Part shown: piece by piece, positions 31,808-41,800 of the stretch
Layout of the letters: the number at the start of each line of letters is the position of its first letter
Position numbering within the stretch: position 1 is the first letter of the stretch
Assembly: GCA_021732405.1 (NCBI GenBank)
Contig: JAKFVB010000021.1
Coordinates: 2,564 to 66,563 of the forward strand
DNA from: Methylotenera sp.
GTDB lineage: Bacteria; Pseudomonadota; Gammaproteobacteria; Burkholderiales; Methylophilaceae
Direction of reading: 5' to 3'
DNA: 64,000 nucleotides
Notes under the pieces: model-generated
Databases searched by the model: none
Seen by the model: only the letters and a program-made list of their open reading frames with translations
What the model was told of the DNA's origin: nothing
Made by a program: the position numbers and the translations under genes

Positions 31808-31831
31808 ATATTATATAAAAATATATAATAT
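31808..31831. promoter_or_regulatory. Candidate operator: ATATTATATA-AAAA-TATATAATAT
   Basis: 10-bp perfect inverted repeat, 4-nt spacer, in the divergent promoter between the arsR-type gene and persulfide dioxygenase. Confidence 0.6.
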
Positions 31832-31856
31832 AATTCAAACTAATTTTTAAAGTAAT

Positions 31857-32570
31857 ATGGAGAACGCCATGTTTAAGCAGTTATTTGATTCAGAATCATC
31901 TACTTATACTTATTTTATTGTAGATGAAACGTCGCGAGAGGCTTTGTTGATTGACCCTGTTGCTAGTCAAATCAATATTTACATGGAATTGTTAGCATCA
32001 AGCAATGCGCAATTAAAATATGCGATTGAAACCCATGTGCATGCCGATCATATTACTGCCAGCGGGCAATTGCGCGAAAAATTGGCAGTGCAAACAGGCG
32101 TGAGTGCGCTGTGCGGAGCAGAAAGCGCCGACTTGCAATTGAAACATAACGATATTTTAATGCTGGGCGCGCAACAGATTAAAGTGATTGCCACGCCCGG
32201 ACACACCGCAGGCAGCGTTTCTTATGTGTGGAATGACCGTATTTTTACAGGCGATGCGCTATTAATTAACGGCTGTGGACGTACTGATTTTCAGGGTGGT
32301 GATGCAGGTGTTTTATATGACAGCATTACTCAAAAAATATTTAGCTTGCCAGATGAAACGCTGATTTATCCAGCACATGATTATCACGGTAAGCGCGTGA
32401 GTTGTGTGGGGCAAGAGAAAAGTATGAACACACGGCTTGCAAATCAAACTCGTGCGCAATTTATTGCGATGATGAATGCGCTAGATTTGCCTAAACCCAA
32501 AATGATTGATATGGCGGTGCCGCTTAATCGCAAATGTGGCATCACAGAAGAAACGATAAAACAGGGTTAA
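31857..32570 (+). CDS. MBL-fold persulfide dioxygenase (ETHE1-like); internal start at 31869 also possible
   Basis: THVHADHITASGQLREKL; PGHTAGSVSYVW; GDALLINGCGRTDFQGGD; YPAHDYHG. Confidence 0.92.
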   Translation: MENAMFKQLFDSESSTYTYFIVDETSREALLIDPVASQINIYMELLASSNAQLKYAIETHVHADHITASGQLREKLAVQTGVSALCGAESADLQLKHNDILMLGAQQIKVIATPGHTAGSVSYVWNDRIFTGDALLINGCGRTDFQGGDAGVLYDSITQKIFSLPDETLIYPAHDYHGKRVSCVGQEKSMNTRLANQTRAQFIAMMNALDLPKPKMIDMAVPLNRKCGITEETIKQG

Positions 32571-32580
32571 AATTTGCATC

Positions 32581-32629
32581 AAAAATAGGGTTAAGTTGCT
32601 GTGTTTAAGCAATACTTAACCCTATTTTT
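32581..32629. terminator. Bidirectional terminator with GGGTTAAGT/ACTTAACCC stem
   Basis: AAAAATAGGGTTAAGT...ACTTAACCCTATTTTT 16-bp arms, with inner TTGCT/AGCAA, between convergent genes. Confidence 0.85.
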
Positions 32630-32646
32630 ATACCGAAAATTTAAAT

Positions 32647-33705
32647 TTATTGTTTTAACTGCGCGTGCATCATGCAACTAGCAGCCAATTTTGCGCTGGC
32701 TGCATTCACAGGCTCATCGGCATCTGCAAGCGCTTCAGGCTGTGTAGAAACTGCAGCGCTTACTTTGCAATCGGTACATTTGCCTTTAACCGTATCAAAA
32801 CCTTTTACCGTATTTAAGCCTTTTACATCTTTAAAGTTTGCGTCATCCACATCAGCATCGGTTAAATTAGCGCCTGTTAAATCGGCACCCGTTAAATTGG
32901 CTTTAACTAAATCGGCACGATATAAATTAACACCGCGTAAATTCGCATTGCTTAAATCAGCAAAACTAAAGGCAGCAATATTTAAATCGGCATTCTCAAA
33001 ATTGGCGCCTGCAAAATTGCCGCCAATCGAATCAAATTTCATTTGTCCCATGGGCTGGTTGCCAACGTCTAAGCCAAATCTGCCTTTTTGAATATTGGCA
33101 CCACTCATATCTACTTTACCCAATGTGCCAATCATGCGTGCGTTGCTTAGGTTAGCGCCTTTAAAGTTAGTTTTATCAAAAATCGCTTGGAAAATAGTGG
33201 CGTTGCTTAAATCTGCATTGCTGAAATCGGCATTTTCTAAACGTGCTAAATTTAAATAAGCGCCTTGTAAATTTGCGCCCACCAGTTTGGCGCCTTTTAA
33301 CTCTGCGCCAAAAAAGCTGATATTTTGCATATTGCAATGGCTTAAATCTAAGCCGTTAAAAATTAAGTAACCCGCATCTTTATTACTTAAATCGCAGGTT
33401 TTACTATTAATTTGCTGCATAGCGCTGTCTTGGGTGATTTTTTCACGCTCAACTTCTTTATTTTTAGCATAAAATGCCTCGGCCTTTGCAATCATGCCAT
33501 CCTGATCAAATAAAAATGAATCGCGTGCACCCTCATTACTAAAGCAATAAGTTTTACCTTTATATAATTCATTAATGGCACAGTTGGTTTTATGTAGCGC
33601 ACCTTTAGATAAGCCATTGGTGCAGTGGTCGGCAAATTCGCCTGCTAATGCCATGTTTGCAAACAGTAATAACGAGCCTGTTAAAGCCCAATTCAAATTT
33701 TTCAT
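32647..33705 (-). CDS. Exported protein: YHS-like N-terminal module + pentapeptide repeats
   Basis: Signal peptide; YKGKTYCFSNEGARDSFLFDQDGMIAKAEAFYAK; many A(D/N)LxX pentapeptides (LENADFSNADLSNATI, ADLVKANLTGADLTGANLTDADVDDANF). Confidence 0.88.
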   Translation of the reverse strand: MKNLNWALTGSLLLFANMALAGEFADHCTNGLSKGALHKTNCAINELYKGKTYCFSNEGARDSFLFDQDGMIAKAEAFYAKNKEVEREKITQDSAMQQINSKTCDLSNKDAGYLIFNGLDLSHCNMQNISFFGAELKGAKLVGANLQGAYLNLARLENADFSNADLSNATIFQAIFDKTNFKGANLSNARMIGTLGKVDMSGANIQKGRFGLDVGNQPMGQMKFDSIGGNFAGANFENADLNIAAFSFADLSNANLRGVNLYRADLVKANLTGADLTGANLTDADVDDANFKDVKGLNTVKGFDTVKGKCTDCKVSAAVSTQPEALADADEPVNAASAKLAASCMMHAQLKQ

Positions 33706-33790
33706 GTCTTAATCTCCAAAGTTACTCAAGTTTTATTAGTCTGCTTACATGCAGTTTAAAGTCAGTATAAGCAGATTACTTTTATCTACA

Positions 33791-33865
33791 GTGACTGTAG
33801 TTACATTGACAGTAGTTACATTGACTATAGTTACATTGACTATAGTTACATTGACTAAGCTTACA
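33791..33865. repeat. Five tandem copies of a 15-bp unit, consensus TTGACTATAGTTACA
   Basis: GTGACTGTAGTTACA TTGACAGTAGTTACA TTGACTATAGTTACA TTGACTATAGTTACA TTGACTAAGCTTACA read directly. Confidence 0.95.
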
Positions 33866-34038
33866 TTGGTCGCCATTAAGTGAAATTGCTGACAAGTAAT
33901 TAAAAATGAGCAATCTACGTAAAATCATTAGTTACAAATTATTAACAAATGGCGGTCGGCAAACTTTAATTTAAGGCGTTTTAGTGATTATCTGCCAAGA
34001 TTAATCTTGAGCAGAGATGACCAAACAGGAGAATTAAA

Positions 34039-34647
34039 ATGCGTCAAACATTATTATTAGGTTTAATTGCGGCAACGATTTCAATGCCAACTTTGGCGGA
34101 TGATGATTATGAAGATCGCGGACGAGTGATTTCTGCAACCCCGCAATTTGAGCGCGTGAATAGTCCGCGTCAAGAATGTCGCACAGAATATGTACGTGAA
34201 AGCTATTACGAAGCGCCACAGCGCTCATTAGGTGGGGCCATTATTGGCGGCCTTACTGGTGGTTTAGTAGGCAGCCGATTTGGCGGCGGCAGTGGCCGTA
34301 TTGCAACAGCAGCAATTGGTGCTGGTGTAGGCGCAATTGTTGGTGACCGCATTGATAATAATCGCCAAGCTTATGGCCGTGAGCGTGTAGAAACCCGCCC
34401 AGTTGAGCGTTGTGTGCAAGTGGATAACTGGCAAAATGTACCAGCAGGTTATTTAGTGAATTACGAATATAACGGTCGCCAATATTCAACCGTGACCGAT
34501 AGAGACCCAGGCCAATTTGTGCCTGTGCAAGTAGCGGTTAGGTCTGGCGGTTATGTGACTAACGCAGGTTATCAATCTTATGATGACGATGATAGACGTG
34601 GTCGTGGCAACGGTCACCGCAAAAATAAAGACCGTAAATATTGGTAG
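34039..34647 (+). CDS. Exported glycine-zipper (17 kDa antigen-like) protein
   Basis: Signal peptide; GGAIIGGLTGGLVGSRFGGGSGRIATAAIGAGVGAIVGDRIDN; C-terminal basic/aspartate tail. Confidence 0.85.
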   Translation: MRQTLLLGLIAATISMPTLADDDYEDRGRVISATPQFERVNSPRQECRTEYVRESYYEAPQRSLGGAIIGGLTGGLVGSRFGGGSGRIATAAIGAGVGAIVGDRIDNNRQAYGRERVETRPVERCVQVDNWQNVPAGYLVNYEYNGRQYSTVTDRDPGQFVPVQVAVRSGGYVTNAGYQSYDDDDRRGRGNGHRKNKDRKYW

Positions 34648-34704
34648 GTTCGATTGATTAGCATGTTGAATGCATGCGCATCAAAGCTAATTCTACTTTA
34701 ATTT

Positions 34705-34741
34705 AAACCGCATCTTTAAATACTTAAGATGCGGTTTTTTT
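34705..34741 (+). terminator. Rho-independent terminator
   Basis: AAACCGCATCTT-TAAATACTT-AAGATGCGGTTTTTTTT, 12-bp perfect stem. Confidence 0.9.
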
Positions 34742-34784
34742 GCTTTAAAACTTAACCGTTTAAATTGGTTAAGTTTTAAAGCAA
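34740..34784. repeat. 18-bp perfect inverted repeat TTGCTTTAAAACTTAACC-N9-GGTTAAGTTTTAAAGCAA
   Basis: Read directly; abuts the preceding terminator. Confidence 0.9.
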
Positions 34785-34816
34785 AGCCTTAAACTTAGGC
34801 CGAATAAAACAATGCG

Positions 34817-35329
34817 GTGTTAAAATGTGTTGATATGCTCGCCTTTTTTAAAAAAATATTTCAACCTAAATTGCCACATGCCGCGCTTGCATGGCAACAA
34901 GCGGGTAATGAATCAGGTAGCGCCTATTGGCTATATGCTGCGCCTGTACATTTGGTTTTGCAACGTGATAGTTTTAGTATGGCAGGGCCTGTGCCTTTGG
35001 CGTTAGATTTAGAAGAAGCAGAAGCTTTAACGCGCAGCCTAAACACCCATTTTGCGGCAGATGGCTTGCAATTTTTCTGGTATCAGCACCAATGGTTTTT
35101 GCGCCTACAGCAAAATCCCGATATTGAAACTGTTCATCCGCAAAAAGTAATTAATCAGAATATCAACCCATTTTTGCCCACAGGCAAAGGTGCCAGCGCT
35201 TGGGCGAGTTTTCAAAATGAGCTACAAATGTTGCTGTTTGAGCACCCCGTGAATATCGCGCGTGAAAAGAAGCGCCTGCCCATTGTGAATAGTATTTGGT
35301 GCTATGGTGGCGGTCAGCTTGAGCAATAA
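34817..35329 (+). CDS. Conserved-looking hypothetical protein upstream of recJ
   Basis: Intact 170-aa ORF, 15 bp upstream of recJ; no confident family (ORF annotated start 34817, ATG 34835 possible). Confidence 0.65.
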   Translation: MLKCVDMLAFFKKIFQPKLPHAALAWQQAGNESGSAYWLYAAPVHLVLQRDSFSMAGPVPLALDLEEAEALTRSLNTHFAADGLQFFWYQHQWFLRLQQNPDIETVHPQKVINQNINPFLPTGKGASAWASFQNELQMLLFEHPVNIAREKKRLPIVNSIWCYGGGQLEQ

Positions 35330-35343
35330 AACAAATAGGTATT

Positions 35344-37044
35344 ATGCAAATCAAATCACGCGCTTTTAATCAGACCACAGTTGATACGCTCATTACAGCG
35401 GGCGAAAACCCTTTACTGGCAAGGCTTTATGCCGCGCGTGGGGTTGAACATGCCAGCGAATTAGAAACAACATTAGCGCATATTATTCCGCCAGAACAAC
35501 TCACCAACAACGCGCAGATGGCGGTTTTATTGGCCGATGCGATGCTTGCCAATAAAAAAATACTGGTAATTGGCGATTACGATGCAGATGGCGCTACGGC
35601 AACCGCGGTTGCCGTGAAAGGCTTGCGTCTGTTTTCTCAAGTGTTGCATTCAAATAGCCAAATTGATTTTTTGGTGCCAAATCGCTTTGAATACGGCTAC
35701 GGTTTAACGCCTGAAATTGTGGCATTAGCCTCTACTTTAACGCCAGATATTCTGGTCACGGTTGATAACGGTATCGCCAGTTGCGATGGCGTATTGGCGG
35801 CTAATCAGCTAGGCATGCAGGTGCTGATTACTGACCACCATTTACCCGGTGACATTACGCCGCAAGCCGCTTGCATTGTGAATCCCAATCAGCATGGTTG
35901 TGGCTTTAAAAGCAAAAATTTGGCAGGTGTTGGCGTGATGTTTTATGTGTTATTGGCCCTGCGCGCCGAGTTGCGCAAGCGCGGAATTTTTGACAATCAG
36001 CCAGAACCAAATTTAAGTATTTTGTTGGATTTAGTGGCGCTAGGTACGGTAGCCGATTTGGTTAAATTAGATGCCAACAATCGCATTCTGGTAGAGCAAG
36101 GTTTACGCCGCATTCGGGCTGGTGCTTGCGCCGCAGGCATCACCGCTTTGTTGCAAATAGCAGGACGTGAACCCAGCAAAACATCGGCACAGGATTTAGG
36201 CTTTTACGTAGGGCCACGGCTAAATGCGGCTGGCAGATTAGATGATATGCGGCTAGGTATTGCCTGCCTGTTGGCTGAAGATGCAACAGACGCCATGCAA
36301 AAAGCACAAACCTTGCATGATCTGAATATGGAACGCCGCAATATTGAAGCCGATATGCAAGATAGCGCCTTGGCAATTTTAGAAAATATCGCCGTTAGTG
36401 TGCAATTTAGCATCAGCTTATTTAATGCCGATTGGCATCAAGGCGTGATTGGTATTCTGGCTTCGCGGCTTAAAGAGCGCTATCACCGCCCAGCGATTGT
36501 ATTTGCTGAAGGTGGCGATGGTTTATTAAAAGGCTCTGGCCGTTCGATTGCCAGTTTGCATTTACGTGACGCGCTGGATTTAGTCACCAAAATTCACCCT
36601 GATTTAATCGTTAAGTTTGGCGGTCATGCCATGGCAGCAGGCTTAACCATTAGACAAGCCGACTTTTTGGCGTTTGAAACCGCGTTTGAAGCAGTGGTGA
36701 AAAGCTTGATAACAGAAACCGATTTGCAAGCGGTGATGGAAACCGATGGTGGCTTGCAAAGCCATGAAATAAGCTTGCAAACGGCGCAGTTATTGGCAGA
36801 CAAAGTATGGGGGCAGGGCTTTAATCAACCTTTGTTTTTTGATAACTTTGCAGTCATTAACCAGCGAATTGTGGGTGAAAAGCATTTGAAGTTGATTTTA
36901 CAAAAAGACCAAAAACGCTTTGATGCTATTTATTTTAATCAGCGTGATTTTTTGCCCGACCAAATTTCTGCTACCTACGTGCTAGAAGCCAATGAATACA
37001 AGGGTTTGCAAACCGTACAATTACAGTTGAAATATGCGGCATAA
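35344..37044 (+). CDS. recJ: Single-stranded-DNA-specific exonuclease RecJ
   Basis: VIGDYDADGATATAVAV (DHH motif I), VDNGI, LITDHHLPG, LGTVADLV, GPRLNAAGRLDD, KFGGHAMAAGLTI. Confidence 0.96.
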   Translation: MQIKSRAFNQTTVDTLITAGENPLLARLYAARGVEHASELETTLAHIIPPEQLTNNAQMAVLLADAMLANKKILVIGDYDADGATATAVAVKGLRLFSQVLHSNSQIDFLVPNRFEYGYGLTPEIVALASTLTPDILVTVDNGIASCDGVLAANQLGMQVLITDHHLPGDITPQAACIVNPNQHGCGFKSKNLAGVGVMFYVLLALRAELRKRGIFDNQPEPNLSILLDLVALGTVADLVKLDANNRILVEQGLRRIRAGACAAGITALLQIAGREPSKTSAQDLGFYVGPRLNAAGRLDDMRLGIACLLAEDATDAMQKAQTLHDLNMERRNIEADMQDSALAILENIAVSVQFSISLFNADWHQGVIGILASRLKERYHRPAIVFAEGGDGLLKGSGRSIASLHLRDALDLVTKIHPDLIVKFGGHAMAAGLTIRQADFLAFETAFEAVVKSLITETDLQAVMETDGGLQSHEISLQTAQLLADKVWGQGFNQPLFFDNFAVINQRIVGEKHLKLILQKDQKRFDAIYFNQRDFLPDQISATYVLEANEYKGLQTVQLQLKYAA

Positions 37045-38842
37045 CGGAAAAATTTGCCTATTTTTTTTGGTTAAGTTATGGGTAGCGGCCACGATAATTA
37101 GTCTGTTTTCAATGCATTTGCAAGCGGCAGAAGCTAACTATAGCGTCGAAATTTCTGTATTAGATGGTGTACAAACGAGTGGCGAAACTAAGCTTTTATC
37201 TGATTTGCTGCAGCAACATTTGGATATTGTGAAATGGCGCGATAATCCGCGCATGTCGCCAGCAGAATGGTTGAGGCTATATCAAGCAACGCCGCAAGCG
37301 ATTGCCGATTTGTTGGCTACAGAAGGCTATTTCTCCCCCGAAATTATCCCTTCAATTGATACTGTTGCAGGCGTTTCGCAGGCCAAGTTTTTGGTGAATG
37401 CGGGTAAACCCACGCTAGTAAGCACGGTTGATTTAAGTTTTACGGGTGATATTTTGCAACAAGATCCTGCAGAGCAATCGGCAAGATTAGCCAGCATCGC
37501 CACATTAAAGCAAAATTGGCTACTACAGCCAGGCGCCGTATTTAAACAATCAGATTGGAGCCAAGCAAAACGCCGATTATTGATTAATCTACTGGTGGAG
37601 CGTTATCCAAACGCTAGTATTAAAGCCAGCAAAGCAGAAGTAGACCCCACTTTAAACACGGTAGCGATTGCGTTAGAGGTTGATAGCGGCCAAAGTTTTA
37701 CCTTTGGCGAGCTAAAAATTGAGGGCTTGCAACGCTATCCTGCCAGCATTATTCAAGATTTAAATCGTATAAAACCCGGCACAACTTACAGCCAGGCAAG
37801 GCTGCAAATATTGCAATCACGCCTAGAAGAAAGCGGTTATTTTCAGGGGGTAGAAGTCACTGCCAGCACTGCAACAGCGGTGAATGATGTGGTGCCAATA
37901 AAAGTAACCGTGCAAGAAAATCCATCCATTAAATTGGGCGCGGGCGCAGGATATAGCACCAACACTGGCGCACGGGCACAGCTTACTTATGATGATTTGA
38001 ATTTATTTAATCGCGGCTGGCGCTTAACTAGCAGCTTAAAACCAGAGCAACGCGCACAATCACTCAGTGCTTTAGTGCGCTTGCCAACCGATAGTGACGG
38101 TTATCGCGATAGCTTCAATGCAGGCTTAGAGCGCAGAGTGATTGAAGGCCAAATTACTACGTCTGGTCAAACAGGTATTAACAGAAGTTGGGGGCCGCGT
38201 AGAACAGAACAAACCGTTGGCGCTGCTTATTTGATTGAGCATCAGGTCTTAGATGGCGCGGAATCTGTTACTAGAAGTGTGGCTACTTTGTCGTACGGCA
38301 TTACTTTGCGCCGCACCGATAATGATCGCAATCCAACGCGTGGTTATTTATTTAATACGCAACTCGCTGTTGCGCCGATTGAGCAGCTTTCTAGCGGGCG
38401 ATTTTTACAAAGCTACGCAAAAGTACAAGGCTATTATCCATTAACAAGCAGCACGCAACTAATCGCCAGAGCAGAAATAGGCGCAGTGAGCGGCAGAAAC
38501 AGCGCGCCAGCAGCATTTTTATTCCGCGCAGGCGGTGATCAATCGGTGCGCGGCTATGCCTTTGAAAGTTTGGGCGTGCGTGAGGGCGATGCGACTGTTG
38601 GCGGGCGCTACTTGGCAACAGGCAGCATAGAAGCGATTCAATGGCTGACGCAACAATGGGGTGCGGCACTATTTGTAGATGCTGGTAACGCAGCGAATAC
38701 TTTACAGGATTTAAAACCGGTTTATGGCTATGGATTGGGCGCGCGCTGGAAAAGCCCGATTGGCGCGATTGGCGGCGATATCGCCTATGGCGAAGCAACA
38801 GGCGAATACCGCCTGCATTTTAATCTAGGTGTCGCATTTTGA
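37034..38842 (+). CDS. tamA: Autotransporter assembly factor TamA (BamA/Omp85 family)
   Basis: POTRA-like N-terminus, surface-antigen C-terminal barrel ending LHFNLGVAF; FRAGGDQSVRGYAFESLG. Confidence 0.9.
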   Translation: MRHNGKICLFFLVKLWVAATIISLFSMHLQAAEANYSVEISVLDGVQTSGETKLLSDLLQQHLDIVKWRDNPRMSPAEWLRLYQATPQAIADLLATEGYFSPEIIPSIDTVAGVSQAKFLVNAGKPTLVSTVDLSFTGDILQQDPAEQSARLASIATLKQNWLLQPGAVFKQSDWSQAKRRLLINLLVERYPNASIKASKAEVDPTLNTVAIALEVDSGQSFTFGELKIEGLQRYPASIIQDLNRIKPGTTYSQARLQILQSRLEESGYFQGVEVTASTATAVNDVVPIKVTVQENPSIKLGAGAGYSTNTGARAQLTYDDLNLFNRGWRLTSSLKPEQRAQSLSALVRLPTDSDGYRDSFNAGLERRVIEGQITTSGQTGINRSWGPRRTEQTVGAAYLIEHQVLDGAESVTRSVATLSYGITLRRTDNDRNPTRGYLFNTQLAVAPIEQLSSGRFLQSYAKVQGYYPLTSSTQLIARAEIGAVSGRNSAPAAFLFRAGGDQSVRGYAFESLGVREGDATVGGRYLATGSIEAIQWLTQQWGAALFVDAGNAANTLQDLKPVYGYGLGARWKSPIGAIGGDIAYGEATGEYRLHFNLGVAF

Positions 38843-41800
38843 CTTTGGCAAATATAACAAACTGGCGTTACGCCAAAGTGGTATTGCTCAGCTTTGCCTT
38901 GCTGATATTTACACCTGCGCAAGGCGAAATGACCATTCATGGTAGCTCTAATCTGGACACGCTGGATTACGATGTGGATAATATTCACCTGCAACTTACC
39001 AAGCTAGAATCGCGCTGGCAACTATCGCCCTTTGACAGTAGTTTGCTAGTGGAAAAAATGCGCGCAAAACGTTTGGTCATTACCTTGCGTGATACTGAAA
39101 AGAAAGCCGATAAATCAGGCTTGCCAGAGCGCATCAACTTACCCTTTCCTGTTCAAATTCAACAGGCGGAAGTGCTAGAGCTGGTTATTGTGACGCCAAC
39201 TGAAACTTACACGCTAAACAATGTGCAGTTTGATTTAAAGGCCGATAGCAAAACTATACAACTCAATTATTTGCGTGCTGCTACACCTTATGGGCAAGCG
39301 CAAGTGCAGCTCAATATGCAAACGGTGCGCCCATTTGCATTAACGGGTGAAGCCAGCATTAAGAAAGCAAGCCTTGATGGCAGCTTGCCTTATGACATTA
39401 AAACGCAGCTGGCGGGCGATTTAAATAGCTTGAAATTTGAGCTAAATCCGCTGTTAATTTTGCAAAATAATCAGCTGGCAATAGCCCCAAACGCCACAAA
39501 CGATTTAATAGCGGCGAATATGCAAATCAACGGGGAAATCGGATTAGCCAATGATTATCCGCTTAAATTAGTTGCGCACTTAACTAATTTAAAACCCGAA
39601 AAATTAGGTAGCTATCCTGTAGGCTTATTGAATATTGATATAGATGTGCAGGGCGATGTAGGCAAAAAAACTGGCTTGCAAGTGCAAATGTTGGCTAAAG
39701 ATAGCTATTTGCAGACCGACAACGCCAAACAGCCTGTAGCATTTGCAGGTAATTTTGTGGTGATTGGTAATCAAATTAACGCCATTGACTTAAATGCCAA
39801 TATCGCTAGCAATGTATTTAAAGCAACGGGTAGTCTAGGTGTAGCAGATAGCATTCTGGAATGGCGCGCCGATTTGCCACTGCTCAGCACATTTGGCCGC
39901 GAATTTTCAGGTCAAGCTACTGCCAGCGGCTCATTGGCTGGCACGTTTGAAAACTTAGCCTTGCGCTTAACATTGGCGGCACAAAAATTGCAACTTCCTA
40001 ATAAAATCCAATTAGAAAAACTGGATGGGCAAGCAACTATGCTGGCTGATGCCAATGGCACAGTAGATGCGACATTTAATGCAGATGGATTAAAAGTGGC
40101 ACAAAATCCTGTCATGAATGCAGCGCTTAGCTTGCAAGGCGCGCGCGCGGCTCATCAACTTAAGTTAACAGCAATTTCACAGCAAAAAATCGTACCATTT
40201 CAATTTGAAACTTTGTTGCAAGGTGGTTTAAACGGCGACACTTGGCAGGGATTTATTCAAAGCCTGCAGCTAAAAGGTGAAACGCCTGTAACTTTACAAG
40301 CGCCTGCAAAATTGAGCGCTACACTGCAAAATGTGGCGTTAGGAAATGCAGTACTGCAACTCACAAAAGGTCGTTTAGAAATCGACGGTTTGCAAGCTGG
40401 CAACAAAGGCTTTGTGAGCCAAGGCAAACTTAGCCAACTTGCTTTAGATGATTTGCCGCCCAGCGTATTTCAGCTACCTGAAAAACTAAAAGGTAATCCT
40501 GTTTTTTCTGGCTACTGGAATATCAATGCGGTGGAATCAGCAAACGCGCAAATACTATTTAAGCTAGATTCTGGCGACTTAGCATTAAGTGATTCAGCAG
40601 GTGTATCCAAGCCGCTGGGCCTGCAAAATTTAAGCGCGGAGTTAAAAATTATCAATAACCAAGCTGATTTGACGTGGCTATTGGATGGCAAACAGCTTGG
40701 GCATTTTGATGGGCACCTGACTACGCGACTGACTAAAGTGGAATCAGGATTTGCACTGATGGCAAACGCGCCACTCACCATCAATAGCAACGCACAGCTT
40801 AATTCTCTGGCTTGGTTGCCGCTATCCGATTCGCTGGCCGATGCGCAATTAGATGGTTCGCTAAGCATGAGATTAAGTGCCGATGGCACCATGCAAAAAC
40901 CCAATTTACGGGGCAATGCTATAGGTAAAAATCTGCAATTTGTTCTCCCATCTCAAGGCGTTTCGTTAACAGAAGGCACGCTGCAGGCAAATTTTGAAGG
41001 TGATAAATTACAAATCAAAGAGGCGGTTTGGAAGGGCGGTAGCGGCTATTTGCGCACTAACGGTACTTTGCAACTCATCAATCAGCAGCCAAATATCGCT
41101 TTGAATTGGGTGGCAGAACAGTTTACGGTGCTATCAGGCGCGGACAGATTGTTAGTATTAAATGGCGCAGGCAAAACTACTTTAGCAGATGATTTGTTGA
41201 CTATTTCTGGTGATTTTAAAGTAGTAAAAGGCTTGGTAGGGTTGCCTGATGACGATGTGCCAACGCTGGCCGATGATGTTGTGGTGCTTGGGCGTACTGA
41301 AATAGTCAATGACGATGCGCTAAAAATCTTGCTGAATAATCTACGCATTGATTTGGGCGATGATTTCACCTTGCGCGGCCGCGGTTTGGATGCGCAATTG
41401 TCTGGCGCCTTGACATTGGTAGGCTTAACGCAATATCTGCCACATACTGAAGGTACAATTCGCATCAAAAAGGGCACTTATACGGCGTATGGCCAAGTGC
41501 TTAACATTACGCGTGGCGTGATTGCCTTTACCGGCCCAATCGATAACCCGGGCTTGAATATTCGTGCCATGCGCAATGCACCATCCAGCAACGACAGTAT
41601 TATTAAAAGCAATGCAGAAACCGCCAGCAACAGCGATACGTTGACTGGCAGCAACTTTAGCCAAACAACATCGACCAATGTGCAAAACGTTAACGCAGGC
41701 GTAGAAATCACAGGTAATGGTTTAAATCCAGCCGTTAAGTTGGTGTCAGAACCCAATGTGCCCGATACTGAAAAACTGTCCTGGTTGCTGCTTGGACGCG

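Noticed and set aside
32672-33091. 139-aa plus-strand ORF opposite the pentapeptide-repeat gene
   Set aside because: Repetitive LAPVKSAPVKLALTKSA sequence is simply the antisense of pentapeptide codons.
33791-33865. CRISPR-like array
   Set aside because: Units are 15-bp contiguous tandem repeats without unique spacers; no cas genes.
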